Shown here: piece after piece, positions 20,566 through 31,002 of the stretch
How positions within the stretch are numbered: the stretch's first letter is position 1
Layout: every line of letters begins with the position of its first letter
Origin: Branchipolynoe longqiensis
Lineage: Eukaryota > Annelida > Polychaeta > Phyllodocida > Polynoidae
Assembly (NCBI GenBank): GCA_030323885.1
Contig: CM059199.1
Location: 74,930,781-74,994,780 of the forward strand
Reading direction: 5' to 3'
Length of the DNA stretch: 64,000 nt
Position numbers and translations under genes: made by a program
The notes under the pieces: model-generated
The model's database searches: none
What the model saw: the letters and a program-made list of their open reading frames with translations, nothing else
What the model was told of the DNA's origin: nothing

Positions 20566-21165
20566 AGATGCCTTAGCCACTAAGCTGCAGAATAATAATG
20601 TAGAAGAGTTCTGGAAAGTGGTCAAATTGATAGACAATAGTTAAACACCACTTCCCACAAATATTTAGGGTGTGGTAGGTGTAAAAGTATATCTGAACAC
20701 TTTGATTTCTGGATACTGAATGCTTTATTCACCGTCCAGGGCTCTGCACCACTGGCTAAACTTTCCATGATGTCATCTCATTAACATAATCCTTTGTTCT
20801 TTCTCAATGCCTGGATCCCATTATGCATCTTATTAGCATATGTTACAGTAGGGTGTGAGAAGATAGCCGAGCTCTGGAAAAATAATTATAAAGAGTTAGT
20901 TAACTGTGTATGCAGTAATGTTGATAGTGTTAAGTTTAATGTAGACATTTGTAATGGTATAAATGTTGGTGCTAAGGAAATAAGGGATGTCCTTGATAGT
21001 AACAGACTTGTGGTGTTGACAATATTTATGCAGAGGATCTCAAATATGCCAGCTCAAGAGTTTTTTCCATGTTAGCTATGTGCCTCACAGGCTTTCTCAT
21101 ATATGGCACTCTGCATGATACTAGGATCTCTGTTATTCTTGTACCAGTAATTAAGGACACGCAAA
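20566..21165 (+). pseudogene. LINE ORF2 linker/RT fragment split by a solo LTR
   Basis: Before the LTR the frame reads NNNVEEFWKVVKLIDNS. After it come KIAELWKNNYKELVNC and AKEIRDVL, then, in a shifted frame, KYASSRVFSMLAMCLTGFLI and RISVILVPVIKD. This is the canonical region between LINE endonuclease and RT (FWK...KIAELWKNHY...LVPVIKDK). Removing the LTR and one GTAGG joins the halves. Stops near 20641 and 21073 and frame changes show decay. Confidence 0.8.
20680..20847 (-). repeat. Solo LTR, gypsy family A, GTAGG target duplication
   Basis: A 168-bp LTR, TGTAAAAGTATATCTGAAC to GCATATGTTACA, is flanked on both sides by GTAGG (20675-20679 and 20848-20852). No internal sequence remains, so it arose by LTR-LTR recombination. 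Confidence 0.9.
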
Positions 21166-21237
21166 CATGAATTTTGAACCATATTGATATTCATCTTACA
21201 GCCTTTTCATTAATGTCAAAAAAGGTGATTGTACAGT

Positions 21238-21486
21238 GTTGTGGAGTCGGGATTGCCAGGATTGCGGCGTTGCGATTTTCCACGGTCACAAATGCATTAC
21301 GGCGTGCTTGTGGCAACCATAAGTCGCCGCATCGGTCAGACCGTACGGTGACTGCATGGTGGGTTACGGTCACTGTGCGTTTTTTTGCTCGCCACAAGGG
21401 TTGCAGTTGTTTTAAGTTGTAGTTATCTTAACTTTAAAAAATCGCAACGCCGCAGGCCACAATCCTGGCAATCCAGACTCCACAAC
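21238..21486. mobile_element. 249-bp MITE with GTTGTGGAGTC termini
   Basis: The left arm is GTTGTGGAGTCGGGATTGCC through GGCGTTGCGATTTT. The right arm is its reverse complement with a small insertion (21435-21486). The inverted repeats are about 42-50 bp. The interior includes TCAGACCGTACGGTGAC and GGTTACGGTCACTG palindromic words. No clear target duplication. Confidence 0.8.
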
Positions 21487-22507
21487 CCGGCGGATTTCCA
21501 AGTACCGGTGTAAAGGATCGACGGAACGCCAGGATGTCTGTATATCAAGTGCTTTATTTACCACTTCCACCCATGTCCTGGTTCTGGTCCGGTTCCTCGT
21601 ACCCACCGGTAACCAGTGGTATATGCCTACCTTACATCCTCCCTTTTCAGACAATGAGTAATTGTGGCCCTAATGACCCTTAAGGCTAACACGTAACGCT
21701 TTGGCTGCGATGTCGCATACCGGTTCTCCACATGAACTCGTTATCATAGTTCGTGCTTTGAAAGTCCTTGTTCATACAATCGCCGCAGTTACTCACATTT
21801 TGCGTTTTGTATCTTTGTCCATTTGATAACAATTTAATGTTATGAGAAATAATAAAGGTTTAAGATACTTAATTCTAAAAATGTAACAATTTAATTCTTA
21901 ATTTTATTTTTAATGATCTCCTAGATAATCCACTCGGATATTCGTTATTTTGAATGATTCAATATCTTCTGTGTTGCTTATAGATCTAGTCGTATTACCG
22001 GTTTTATCCCCCGTCCGAAGCTGGACACTCTGACTGGTGGTGGTGTAGGTGGGACAGCTATTTCTGGTTGTTGTTGTACGGCAGTTTGATCGGTGTGTTT
22101 TGTTTTTACTATGTGACAGCGATTTCTTTTTACTGTTTTCCCTCAGTCATTACATATGCTGTAATCTCTGTCGTTCGTTTCACTCCTTTTGGTTATCATC
22201 CCCGGGGCCCAGGTTCCCATGTGAGTTAGGTATCAGACTTGTTTGTCTATGGCTAACTTCGGGTGTTGTTTGCCAGAGTGCATGTCATAGTATTTTTTGT
22301 GTGTCTATTGTATTTTTGTTATTTGCTGATGCTTAGAGCTTTGTAATGTAGATTTTAATTGTTTCTTGGTGACTGGTATTTTGCATCGGAGTCTTCTGCT
22401 CATCAGCAGCTGCGCCGGTGAGGCGTCTATGCCTGTTAAGGGTGTGTTGTGGTAGTTTAGTAATGAAATGTGATAGTCTTTGTCTTCTAGTATTGCTTTT
22501 TTAATCA

Positions 22508-23200
22508 TTTTTTAATTGTTTGCATGTGGCGCTCTGCCTGTCCGTTGTTCTGGGGAAGTGTGGGTTTGAAAATGCAGTTTGGAAACCGTATTCAGTTGCG
22601 AAGTTTCTATACTCCCGACTCAAAAATATGGGGCCTGTTGTCTACAAAAGTGCTGCTTTAATGCTCCTATCATTGGTATGCTCGTAGTTATGGGTGACTC
22701 TGTTACTTCTGGGTATTTACTGTAATAGTCAACTACTACGAGAAATGTCCTGTTGTTTACGTAAAATAGGTCTACTCCTATCTTTTTGTATGGGGCATTC
22801 GGAATCTGGTGTGGACATAGTGGTTCTTTTTGTTGTCTGTTTTGGAATTTCTGGCATATCATGCAACGCGATATCATGTCTTCTATTTGCCCTTGCAGGC
22901 CTGGCCAAAAAACGTAATCTCTCGCTAATTGTTTGCTCTTTGTAATGCCTTGGTGGGTTTCATGTATCAACGCTAATACGTCTGATTGTGATTTTTGTGG
23001 TATTATGATTCTGTCACCTTTGAACAGCAGGCCGTTTTGTGCTGTTATTTCGTGTCTGTATGTGTGAAATATTTTTGTGTTGGGTGTTAGCTGATTGGTG
23101 TGTCCTGGCCAACCTCTGTCAGCTGTTTCATCTACTGTTCGATCATACACGAGTATCTCGTCTGTGATGACACAGTTTGGAGCTTTCATCATAGAACTCA
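22508..23200 (-). pseudogene. pol: Integrase, gypsy family C
   Basis: The zinc-binding HHCC domain (IHETHQGITKSKQLARDYVF..CMICQ) and start of the catalytic core (IGVDLFYVNNRTFLVVVDYY with the first catalytic Asp) are in frame. Coding then shifts near 22630. A trace of the C-terminal core is at 22305-22508 (LLNYHNTPLTGIDASPAQLL and RRLRCKIP). The SDNGPQF segment is interrupted. Confidence 0.8.
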
Positions 23201-23677
23201 ATCTGCCAATATCCACTAGTGGCGTCGAGTACAGAGAAGAATTTGGCATCGTGCAATTTGGACACTACTTCCTCGACCGTAAGGGTAGGGTATGGTCCTC
23301 TTTTAATAGCTCGATTCAGCTTGGTTGGGTCTAAACAAATTTGAATCTTATTTGATTTCTTAACAATGGTGATCAAATTTACCCATGGGGTAGGTTCAGT
23401 TATCTCAACGATCACCCCCAATGACAACATCCTATCAAGCTCAGCCAGCAACTTTACTCTCGATCGCATGAGGTATGCGTCGCGGGGGATCAATGGTTGG
23501 TTGAATATCAGTGTCTATATGTATCTTTGCACCAGTTTTGATCATGCCCAGACCCTCGCATACATCAGAATAAGACGTTACCTGTTTTGCAGCCGCAGAT
23601 GCATCGACGATCGGTGAAGGTTGCTGCATCGGATCGGCTTCGATGTCATCGACGCGGTTGAGTAGATTGAGACACAC
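23143..23677 (-). pseudogene. pol: Reverse transcriptase N-terminal half, gypsy family C
   Basis: Two overlapping frames give KIHIDTDIQPTIDPPRRIPH, then LAELDRMLSLGVIVE, WVNLITIVKKSNK, ICLDPTKLNRAIKRG and FSVLDATSGYWQIEF. The sequence stops just before the YxDD active-site motif and passes straight into integrase-proximal sequence near 23200, so fingers and part of palm are kept but the catalytic core is deleted. Confidence 0.85.
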
Positions 23678-23816
23678 AGACGCCTCCTTGCCAAGGATTG
23701 GACTTCACGATTCGATGATCTGGAATGTGAGTGCTTGACCTCGTATGTTGATTGTTGCTTCCCCGATCGACTGGATTCGATTGCCGGAATAAGTGATCAG
23801 TCGACAACTTGGGTAT

Positions 23817-24318
23817 TTACTGTAATAGCGTTGCTTTCTTCAACTTGTTGAAAACGCTTGTGGGCAAAACGTTCGCTTGCGACCCTGTGTCCAGCTTGAA
23901 GCACACGGTTGTGTTCTCAAGAGTTATCTGGACGTACCACAAGTCATGTCTCATGCATGTGTGTTCCTTGTCGACAGCTCCAACAAATAGATCGTCGCCA
24001 CTTGAGTCTGATTCTGCTGTCTGACATTCCTCCGGGATAGTATGCATGTCCACAGCAATATCGTCAATAGGTGCAGTGGCTTGCTTTTGACTCCGACAGA
24101 CCCTGACAAAGCAGCCTACCTTGTTGCACCCTGCACAAACCTTCCCCTTCGCCTGGCACGCCCCTTTCCTGTGTGCATAGCCACACCAGCCACACATGGT
24201 CTTTGTTGTTGTTGTTGATGATGTAACGCGCTGTGGACTCCGCTGTTGGAATGTCGCCGCCTGGTCGCCGGTGCACTGGCACTCGGTCTCTGCTGCTTGA
24301 CACCCCACATCTGACACC
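23817..24318 (-). pseudogene. gag-pol: Gag zinc knuckle and protease, gypsy family C
   Basis: The frame carries the paired knuckles CGWCGYAHRKGAC and CAGCNKVGCFVRVC. The second has Cys where the usual CCHC has His. The aspartic protease follows (FVGAVDKEH..VCFKLDTGSQANVLP) with an intact DTG. The matrix/capsid part of Gag is missing: the frame reaches the primer-binding site within about 20 codons. It ends with a stop at 23817 right after KKATLLQ, so the connection to RT is broken. Confidence 0.85.
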
Positions 24319-24446
24319 ATGTAAAGATCGACTGAACGACACGACGTCTGTGTATCAAGTGCTTTATTTACCTCTTCCACCCGTGCGCTCGTTCTGGTCT
24401 GGTTCCTCGTACCTGCCGGTAACCAGGCGTATACGCCTCCCTTACA

Positions 24447-25429
24447 CCGGTAGTGACTACTGTATTGTAATTCATATAAATCCGATTTGAATATTAACAG
24501 ATATATTACATACGATTGGATTTTCATATTTAATTACATACGAACCACAACTTGGATGATGGAGGGAAATAAGCCTGTCCGTGTCAGTCACTCAGTCATC
24601 AGTGTCACTGTCTCAGCCATTTTGGTCAGTGGAATGAACAATCATTTAGAATAAAGCTGCATAGTCCGATGAAATATCAAATTTTCAAAACCAGACCAAT
24701 TATCTAGATTTGATTTTACATATCTAACTTAGATACTGATGCACTTATTAAGCATTTGTTTCTGCATAGAAGGCAATAGGCCCCCCCTACTAAGTCAATT
24801 TAACAGAACCTGTTACTGCAGAAGTCTATGTTGTCAGAGTTTTGGCAGGGTACTTGAGCTTATATGCTATGGACAGCATAAACACAGCCTCAATAAAAAA
24901 TAAAAAATATATATATATAGTGCTGCCCCACTGGGAAGTCAGGCCGCCGGGTACCATTACCCGATATCCCACTCAGTCACATTATCCTGACACCGAGCTA
25001 ACCAGTCCTTGCCCTATCCTAATAATGCCGAGCACCAGGCAATGAAGCAACAAGTATCAATTTTACGTTTATATTGCATTATAGAACTTTAATCTAATTA
25101 GCAATTTATTTGCTGGTTTCATTTATCCAGCCTCTCGCCACTTTTTCTGATACTAATAGGTTTTTCTTCACTTCTACTCTAGGTATGGCTGAATATTTTA
25201 TTTACATCTACCTATAATACTAGTACAGTTTACCATCATGCAATGATAGATGTGTAACCTATTAATTGGCATACTATTAAGAGAATATACTTACTATTAT
25301 ATGAGACATTATGACTGGATTTCAGCTAAGTTTGTCTTCCTGAAATTAAAATTAAAAATATCAATTGTGAATTCCACATGTTTGGCAGACCACTGTGCGT
25401 CATTTACAAACTTCAGAGCTGCATATCCA
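24447..25429. other. Remnants of three dispersed repeats, no gene
   Basis: 24650-24845 is a copy of the CATAGTCCGATG palindromic MITE (compare 29037). 24850-24897 is the GCTTATATGCTATGGACA repeat. 24919-25045 is the GTGCTGCCCCACTGG repeat seen at 1585. The rest is unremarkable AT-rich sequence. Confidence 0.55.
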
Positions 25430-25514
25430 CCATATTCACAAAATAGCACTCGCGAACCCCCGATTTTCCGCACGTGAGGCCTGTGCTCTACCGATTCGGC
25501 CACCCCGCCCGGGA
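25430..25514 (-). ncRNA. tRNA-like SINE head
   Basis: Read on the minus strand, GGGGTGGCCGAATCGGTAGA gives an A-box-like TGGCCGAATCGG, and TCGGGGGTTCGCGAGTGC a B-box-like GGTTCGCGA about 45 bp later. The spacing matches a tRNA (possibly Val-like), but the acceptor stem does not close, so it is a SINE head or tRNA relic. Confidence 0.5.
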
Positions 25515-26117
25515 TGAACGTATGATGAACGTATGCAGAACGTATGTCCGACCTATTGCTAGTGTGAGCCAACGTATGAGAGTGTATCATATAACGTATC
25601 AGAGCGTATGGTCAACATGCCTCCCGGTGAAAAACGCTAGCAATACGCTCACGGTATGCTCGCAGAATGCCGGTGAACGTTATATACATCATTCGATCGC
25701 CAGAAGTACGCCTTATATGTTACATACATCAAGACATGGTGGACAAACGAAAAACATACGTTATACATACGTTATCCATACGTTGTCAATATGCGGACTG
25801 TACGTTTCCGCTGGCTCTCTGTCTGACTGACGTCAGTCAACGTAGTGCTATATATGAACAACGTTTGTCTAACATACATCAACGTATATCTAACTTATGC
25901 ATAACAGACACCCGATGCAACAGCCACACATTGTCGAACGTCAAAAGTTTTGTGCACGCACAAAACTTTTGCGACCCCTAGACGAGCAATGCTGTATAAG
26001 ACGAACATCGACATACACCAATGTATGCATAACGCATATCAACGTACACCGACATATTGGCACAAAATCATCTACGTCGGTGCATGCTTGTGCAATGCGT
26101 CGTAGTGTGACAGGGCT
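25515..26117. mobile_element. MITE with AGCCCTGTCACACTACG right end, left end lost
   Basis: The right end is the reverse complement of AGCCCTGTCACACTACGACG, as in the 7203 and 9838 elements. The body is made of AACGTATG, CATACGTT and AACGTACACC words. The left end is replaced by the tRNA-like segment ending at 25514. Confidence 0.65.
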
Positions 26118-26276
26118 ATTAGCTTCAACTAGTGTGCATGTGCAAATTATTTTGCATACATGTACCCCAAATTTCTGTAAAGTTAGTCAATTATCATGAA
26201 TGTTACTCTGGACCAAAGTAGAGTAGGTTATAATTAAAAACGATGGATCATGCTTATAGTCACATCGGCGCACTGT

Positions 26277-26612
26277 TCACCCCTCTTTGTTATAATTATA
26301 TGCGTAACAAAGCTTCCTCAAATTATCATAGTTTTTCCCGGCATATCCGGACTGCGCTGGACGCCGGGTGTCCCTGCTACTACGCGTGTTCTCTAGATTA
26401 AAATGGAGCAGAGATATCTCGTGATCTCCCAGGACAAATGCTTTTAGTCCTTTCTCCTTCACCTTGTCCCTGATGGCCTTGTCATAGTCGCAATAGGCTT
26501 GATCCGTGTATGTTGCCGTAGAGGCGTGCATACACATATATGCCACATGGCCCATGTAGCGTCTCCAAATCATCATACTCAAAGCCCATATGTTTACCGC
26601 GCTTAATGCCCC
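26277..26612 (-). pseudogene. gag: Gag fragment of a Ngaro-type YR retrotransposon
   Basis: The minus-strand frame AYCDYDKAIRDKVKEKGLKAF, then ISLLHFNLENTRSSRDTR and CYAYNYNKEGC-like, aligns with the Gag of the element at 30632: AYDTGVRKLAQKQGFKAF, LSLRHHAYENIRD and CFAHNGEQGC. A frameshift near 26560 separates an upstream part (EYDDLETL) that also aligns. It represents a third YR-element lineage, cut at 26617 by the gag-only element. Confidence 0.7.
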
Positions 26613-26617
26613 AGATT

Positions 26618-28787
26618 GGTCGTAATGCTCGCATTGCGTTTGATGCGAGAAAAGGAAGAGACCCTCCCCCCGCCTCTCCTCCCGCCGCCCGCTTTCTCAC
26701 CTTCCCTGTCATCCCTCCCTCAGCTTTCTCCCACCTCGCCCTCTCGCCCTGCCCCGCCGCTTTCTCACCTTCCCCGCCTGTCGCCTCCCCGCTCCTTCCC
26801 TTATAAGGCCGCCCGCCGGCCTCCCTCAGTCACTCGCCTCCCAGCCGTCCTCCCTGCTCAACTTATTTTCTTTGGCTACCTTCACCTCAGACCGCTCCAA
26901 CACCCTCGGAAACGGCAAAGGCAAGGGACGCAAGGGAGCCCGGACGACCGCCGTGGGCACGCCGGGACCCTCCTCGGGCACGCCGGGAGGCGCCTCACCT
27001 GCCTCGGCCCCGTGTTCCCCTCCGGCACCTAGGGACCGACCCTCGGGCACCGACGCCGCCATACTCCAGGCACTGCAGCAGATAACCAGCCGCCTGGACG
27101 TCCTCGAGTGCGGGGCCGCCCTCGGGTCCCAGCAGACCCCCCCGCCCGACGACGTGTGCCCGAGGGGCTCACCCTCCGCCGCCACCTCAAGCGCCGCTCC
27201 CGGGGGCGGTCCACCCGCAGTATGAACGCTATAGCTGCCTTACTGCGCAGTCGTCGGCCGCCCCGCCCCTGGCCTACCTCCAGGATGCCGTCGACCATAC
27301 GCAAGTCGGTAAAGAGGGGTGAGGCCACCAAAGACGAGTACAGCCTCGCCCTCACCACCCTTGTCAGCCACCCAAGCTTCCCTGCACACTCCCTGCCAGG
27401 CCTGCACCACCACACCCTCACCGTGCTCAGGGACAACCTGGTCTATCCGTGGCCTACCGTCCGCCGGTACTCGGAGACGATCTTCACCTGGATCGCGGAC
27501 GGCAGGCTCCCCCACGGATGGCACGACCCCGTTGCCCTGAACCTGGTGAGAATGGAGGTTCTCACCATGCCCGCCCCCCAGGCAGTCCCGACAGCACCAG
27601 CCCCCCGAGGCGCGGACCTTCCCCGAGGCGCACAGCAGCCCCGGACCCAAGCCGACACCCGCATCACCTACAACCGAGAGGCTCATGGGGCTCCCTGCGC
27701 CGCCTGGAACCGCGAGCCCACCTCGTGCGATCGTGCCCCCGTCGGGGAGGCCCACGGGAAGGTGGGGGACAGACACCGGCACATATGCGCCTACTGTGCT
27801 AACGTGAGGCGCATTCTCACCATGCACAGCGAGGCCCTGTGCCTCACCAAGCAAGCCCGTGAGCGCCAGACCCCGGCCGCCTCGGCAGATTTTTGATCCG
27901 CCGGCCTCCCCCGGCCGGCCCGGGGGGCCATAACCGGCGCCTCACCTATACCTCTGCCGACAACCCCTTGACCTCCACCGACAACCCCGTAACGACCACC
28001 GACCGAAACGCCACCCAGAGCACAGCCGGGGACCATCACCTCGCACTGCAGGCCCCAGACGCCGCTTACACTGACCACAAACCCTCCCGAGACATAACAG
28101 CCGCCGACCTCCACGCCGACCATCACGACCTCCACGACACCGCCTTCCTCAACCCCCCGGATCCGACCCACTCCCCCCACTCCCCCCAGCCCTGAGGACT
28201 TTGCTGCCCCCCTCTCCGACCCTCGCCAACCACCCCCTGTGCAGCTCTCCAGGGAGCGGGCCTCCCCAACTTTTTGGCCGCCCGCATCCCTGTCGACGTA
28301 GGCCCCGGACTCATCTCCTCACCCAGACCCTCCCCCTCCACTCCCTCCGCCGAGGCGCTGCCCAGAGCCTCACCCTCCTCAGCCCCTCTCGCCGGGGGAC
28401 CCCTCGCCCCCTCCTGGCCCAGGCCCCCGGCCCTTGGACCTCAGAGGCGGTCCACCCCTCGTGTCCCCGCCTCGGGCGCGCCTCGAGCCCTCTCCTCCGT
28501 TTTGGTGGAGGGCTCTTCGGCGCCCCTTGGCAGGAACACTCAAGCTCACCCGGAGCTCCTTAGTCTTAAGCTTATTTTCACCATTCTTTCCTTGTACATA
28601 CTTTGTCTTTTTTTTCCTTGTGAGGTGTTTCAATAAAGCGCCTCTTTTTCCCATCCCCGTCTTGCTTTCTTCCTTTTCGCGCATCGGTCGTAATGCTCGC
28701 ATTGCGTTTGATGCGAGAAAAGGAAGAGACCCTCCCCCCGCCTCTCCTGCCGCCGCCCGCTTTCTCACCTTCCCTGTCATCCCTCCC
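26618..28787 (+). mobile_element. GC-rich gag-only retroelement, copy 1
   Basis: A 102-bp direct repeat, starting GGTCGTAATGCTCGCATTGC and nearly identical, bounds the unit at 26618-26719 and 28686-28787. Inside are a TATA box (TATAAG at 26802), one long gag-like frame, and a polyadenylation signal AATAAA at 28632. Just before the second repeat CTTCCTTTTCGCGCATC pairs with GATGCGAGAAAAGGAAG inside it, forming a terminal hairpin. There is no RT, integrase or recombinase. GC content is far above the surroundings. Compare copy 2 at 51300. Confidence 0.75.
26872..27896 (+). pseudogene. gag: Gag-like protein of gag-only element, copy 1 (broken)
   Basis: Two overlapping frames (26872-27225 and 27108-27896) together match the single frame at 51649-52812. 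The N-terminal part is Gly/Lys/Pro rich and lacks an ATG where copy 2 has one. The second frame becomes homologous at SVKRGEATKDEYSLAL, then HPWPTVRRYSETIF, WIADGRLPHGWHD, and the cysteine-rich end CAAWNREPTSC..HICAYCANVRRIL. The segment between is deleted and the frame shifted. Confidence 0.75.
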
Positions 28788-29036
28788 GTGAGCATGCGCC
28801 TGACACATTTCACCTAGACTTGCCTCGGTCCGCCTGGACGCTCGGAGGCTTGGCGCATGCGCCCGACACCTAGCAGGTATAGACGTGCCTCAGCCCCCTA
28901 CCACTGGCCGTTCCCCCGGCCCAGCAGTAGCTAGGCGGGGGTTGCGGGTTCGAATCCGCCCCACCGCTAACAATATATAACAGGTTCCATCCAGAATAAT
29001 ATTCGTATAAATGCTTTATATCACACATCATGCAAC
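28788..29036 (+). other. GC-rich flank with a tRNA-like B box
   Basis: TTGCGGGTTCGAATCCGCCC at 28937-28956 resembles a tRNA T-arm/B box, but no D-arm or acceptor stem fits upstream. Probably a SINE or tRNA relic. GCATGCGCCTGACAC and GCATGCGCCCGACAC at 28792 and 28855 form a short direct repeat. Confidence 0.4.
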
Positions 29037-29393
29037 CTTAAAGTTCCATAGTCCGATGAAAACATCAAATTTTCAAAACCAAAGCAATTTTCTAAATTTG
29101 ATTCTACATATCTAACTTAGCCACCGGTGCACTTATTAAACATTTGTCACCACATTGAGGGGATTACTGAGGCAATTTAATAGAACCTGTTACTGCAGAA
29201 GCCTATGGCGTGAGAGTTTTGGCGTGCTTGCCAAAACTAATTTGACTTGTTTTCACTTCAAATATCTCAAAAGTTAGCCATGTAAAATATAAGTTACTTC
29301 AAACTAAAGTAAGATAGATTATGATGATCAATCTTATATATTTATCTCAGAAAATGACAAAAATTCAAAACCATCGGACTATGCAACTTTAAG
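29037..29393. mobile_element. AT-rich MITE with CATAGTCCGATG termini
   Basis: The left end TTAAAGTTCCATAGTCCGAT and the right end (reverse complement of TTAAAGTTGCATAGTCCGAT) form a perfect-but-one inverted repeat. The interior includes GAACCTGTTACTGCAGAAG. Copies lie at 6440-7190 and 24650-24845, with a reversed fragment at 60329-60400. Confidence 0.8.
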
Positions 29394-29639
29394 GTCACAC
29401 CATTGAACCTAGACGTGATACACGTTGAATATAGGTCGCGGTATTGGCTATAAGTGACAGATTGCAATGACCTTTTTTTTTTTGTGTGTGTGTATATCAA
29501 GCAGCATGAATGGTTAAACAGGCACATGTGCATCCTCACGAAAACAGCAGAGTCGCGCTAAATCGGGGTTCAGTTTACTGAATTAGCTTTGAAGTAAGGA
29601 ATTATATCAGAACTATTTCAGATGCTGAGCCATCCTAAC

Positions 29640-30160
29640 ACTATGCCTGCCTTGACGTGTGGGTGGTGTATGTGTCCGTATGTAGGCATATGTGCTCCAT
29701 GTACGTGCGCCATGCATGTGTCCATGTATGATGTACTATGTAGGCCTATGTGTGCCATGTGTAAAAGTACAACGTCTGAACACTTTGACTTCTCGAGACT
29801 GAATGCTTTATTCACCGTCCAGGGTCCTGAACCACCGGCACCCTTTGTCATGATGTCATCTCATTAGCATATTCCTTTGTTCTCCACACATGCCTGGATG
29901 TCTATTAGTATTACACATGTATTACACCATGTGTGTGTCCATGTAGGCCTATGTGTGCCATGTATGTATCCATGTAGGGCTATTTGCACCATGGAGGTGT
30001 GCCAGGTATGTGTGCGCCATGGAGGTGTACCATGGAAGTGCACTGTGGAGGTGCGCCCATGTATGTGTGCTGTGGAGGTGTGCCATGGAGGTGCACCCAT
30101 GTATGTGCGCCGTGCAGGTGCGCCCAGGTATGTGCCCCGAGGAAGTGCTCCACTGCTACC
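29640..30160 (+). repeat. Degenerate minisatellite of CCATGTA/GGAGGTGTGC units
   Basis: Repeated variants of GTGTGCCATGGAGGTGYRCC and CCATGTATGTGTGC occupy both sides of the LTR at 29760-29926. All overlapping frames on both strands are repetitive Cys/His/Met strings, not genes. Confidence 0.75.
29760..29926 (-). repeat. Solo LTR, gypsy family A, CCATG target duplication
   Basis: A 167-bp LTR, TGTAAAAGTACAACGTCTG to CATGTATTACA, is flanked by CCATG (29755-29759 and 29927-29931). No internal sequence. Confidence 0.88.
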
Positions 30161-30631
30161 GTCTGGTCACGCACGTAGCCCGTGTGTGAACTGGGCCGGC
30201 TTAGACCTGACGTCTGTGGTGATATGGGCAAATGCATGAGTGTATGTGTGCTGCCTGTACACTAATGTAGGCTAATTCTGTTTCATTGCAAATTCCAGCG
30301 CTTCACTTTGGAAGCAGAAGTGATGAAGTGTCTTATGTAAATCAACAGAATGACCTGTTCCTGTCCTCTTTATTTTACCTGTGTTTCATTATTTATTAAG
30401 CAACTTGCACTGATTTACATGGTATTTTAACTTAGGCATACGGATTAACTTACAGATGTTCTTCTGACAGATCTAGGCCCCATTGGGCCTCTAATGCCAG
30501 CTTCTTAAAGATAGGATGAAGTCATTAACTGTAGGATTAAGTGCATTCTAATATTCAGTTATCTAATATTCAGTTATCCGGCACCCTACAGGTCCTAGTG
30601 ATGCCGGATACATTTTTGTGAGATATATATA
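30160..30631. other. Non-coding interval
   Basis: Unique AT-rich sequence with no recognisable gene, ending in a short (TA)n run that is the insertion site of the next element. Confidence 0.6.
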
Positions 30632-30840
30632 GCGCGTATACAGACCCTCTGTATACGGATGTAAGCCAGAAGGGCTCCGGCTATACTACTTCTCTGCTAA
30701 TTACCACAAGTGTGGTTCCTGGGTTCGATGCCAGGGGAACTGCCGGCGCTGCTGGCTGCGCACGCTCCCACCGGGCCAAGGTGCACTGGACTTGCCACTT
30801 GCCTGCCAGCCGCACCCCAAGCAACACCTGTGCGATTTTT
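30632..30840 (+). repeat. Ngaro-1 repeat A1
   Basis: Starts GCGCGTATACAGACCCTCTG. It contains a hairpin with a T-arm/B-box look, CCTGGGTTCGATGCCAGG. Its partner A2 is at 35070-35277. Confidence 0.92.
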
Positions 30841-31002
30841 GTTGTGCGTAGGGGGGCGTTCCCAGACATATGCTGCACATGTCTGATTATTGCGGTCCAT
30901 GTGGCCAGAAACACACATTGCCCGTAAACGAACTGTGTTCGAAGCGTTTTGCGGCTATTCCGAAGCGGGCAACAAGAGCGCACCCATTAGTGGACGCAAA
31001 TA

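Larger units (their letters stand above)
21509..24446 (-). mobile_element. Compact Ty3/gypsy element, family C, both LTRs, internal deletions
   Basis: The LTRs are 21509-21636 (3') and 24320-24446 (5'), both TGTAAAG.. to ..CTTACA and about 127 bp. CCGG flanks both outer ends, a 4-bp target duplication. The primer-binding site (reverse complement of CATCTGACACCA, tRNA-Leu-like) is at 24308-24319 and the polypurine tract AAAAGGGAGGA adjoins the 3' LTR at 21637. Gag before the zinc knuckle and the RT catalytic core plus RNase H are deleted, giving 2.9 kb instead of about 5 kb. Confidence 0.9.

Noticed and set aside
22049..22336. Hydrophobic 95-codon plus-strand frame
   Set aside because: Antisense shadow of a decayed gypsy element.
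28100..28820. Pro/Ser-rich frames at the 3' end of gag-only copy 1
   Set aside because: GC-rich non-coding region; not conserved with copy 2.
28900..28975. Possible tRNA gene
   Set aside because: B-box-like T-arm only; no D-arm, anticodon arm or acceptor stem pairing.
29618..30239. Cys/Val/Met-rich frames on both strands
   Set aside because: Minisatellite translation.
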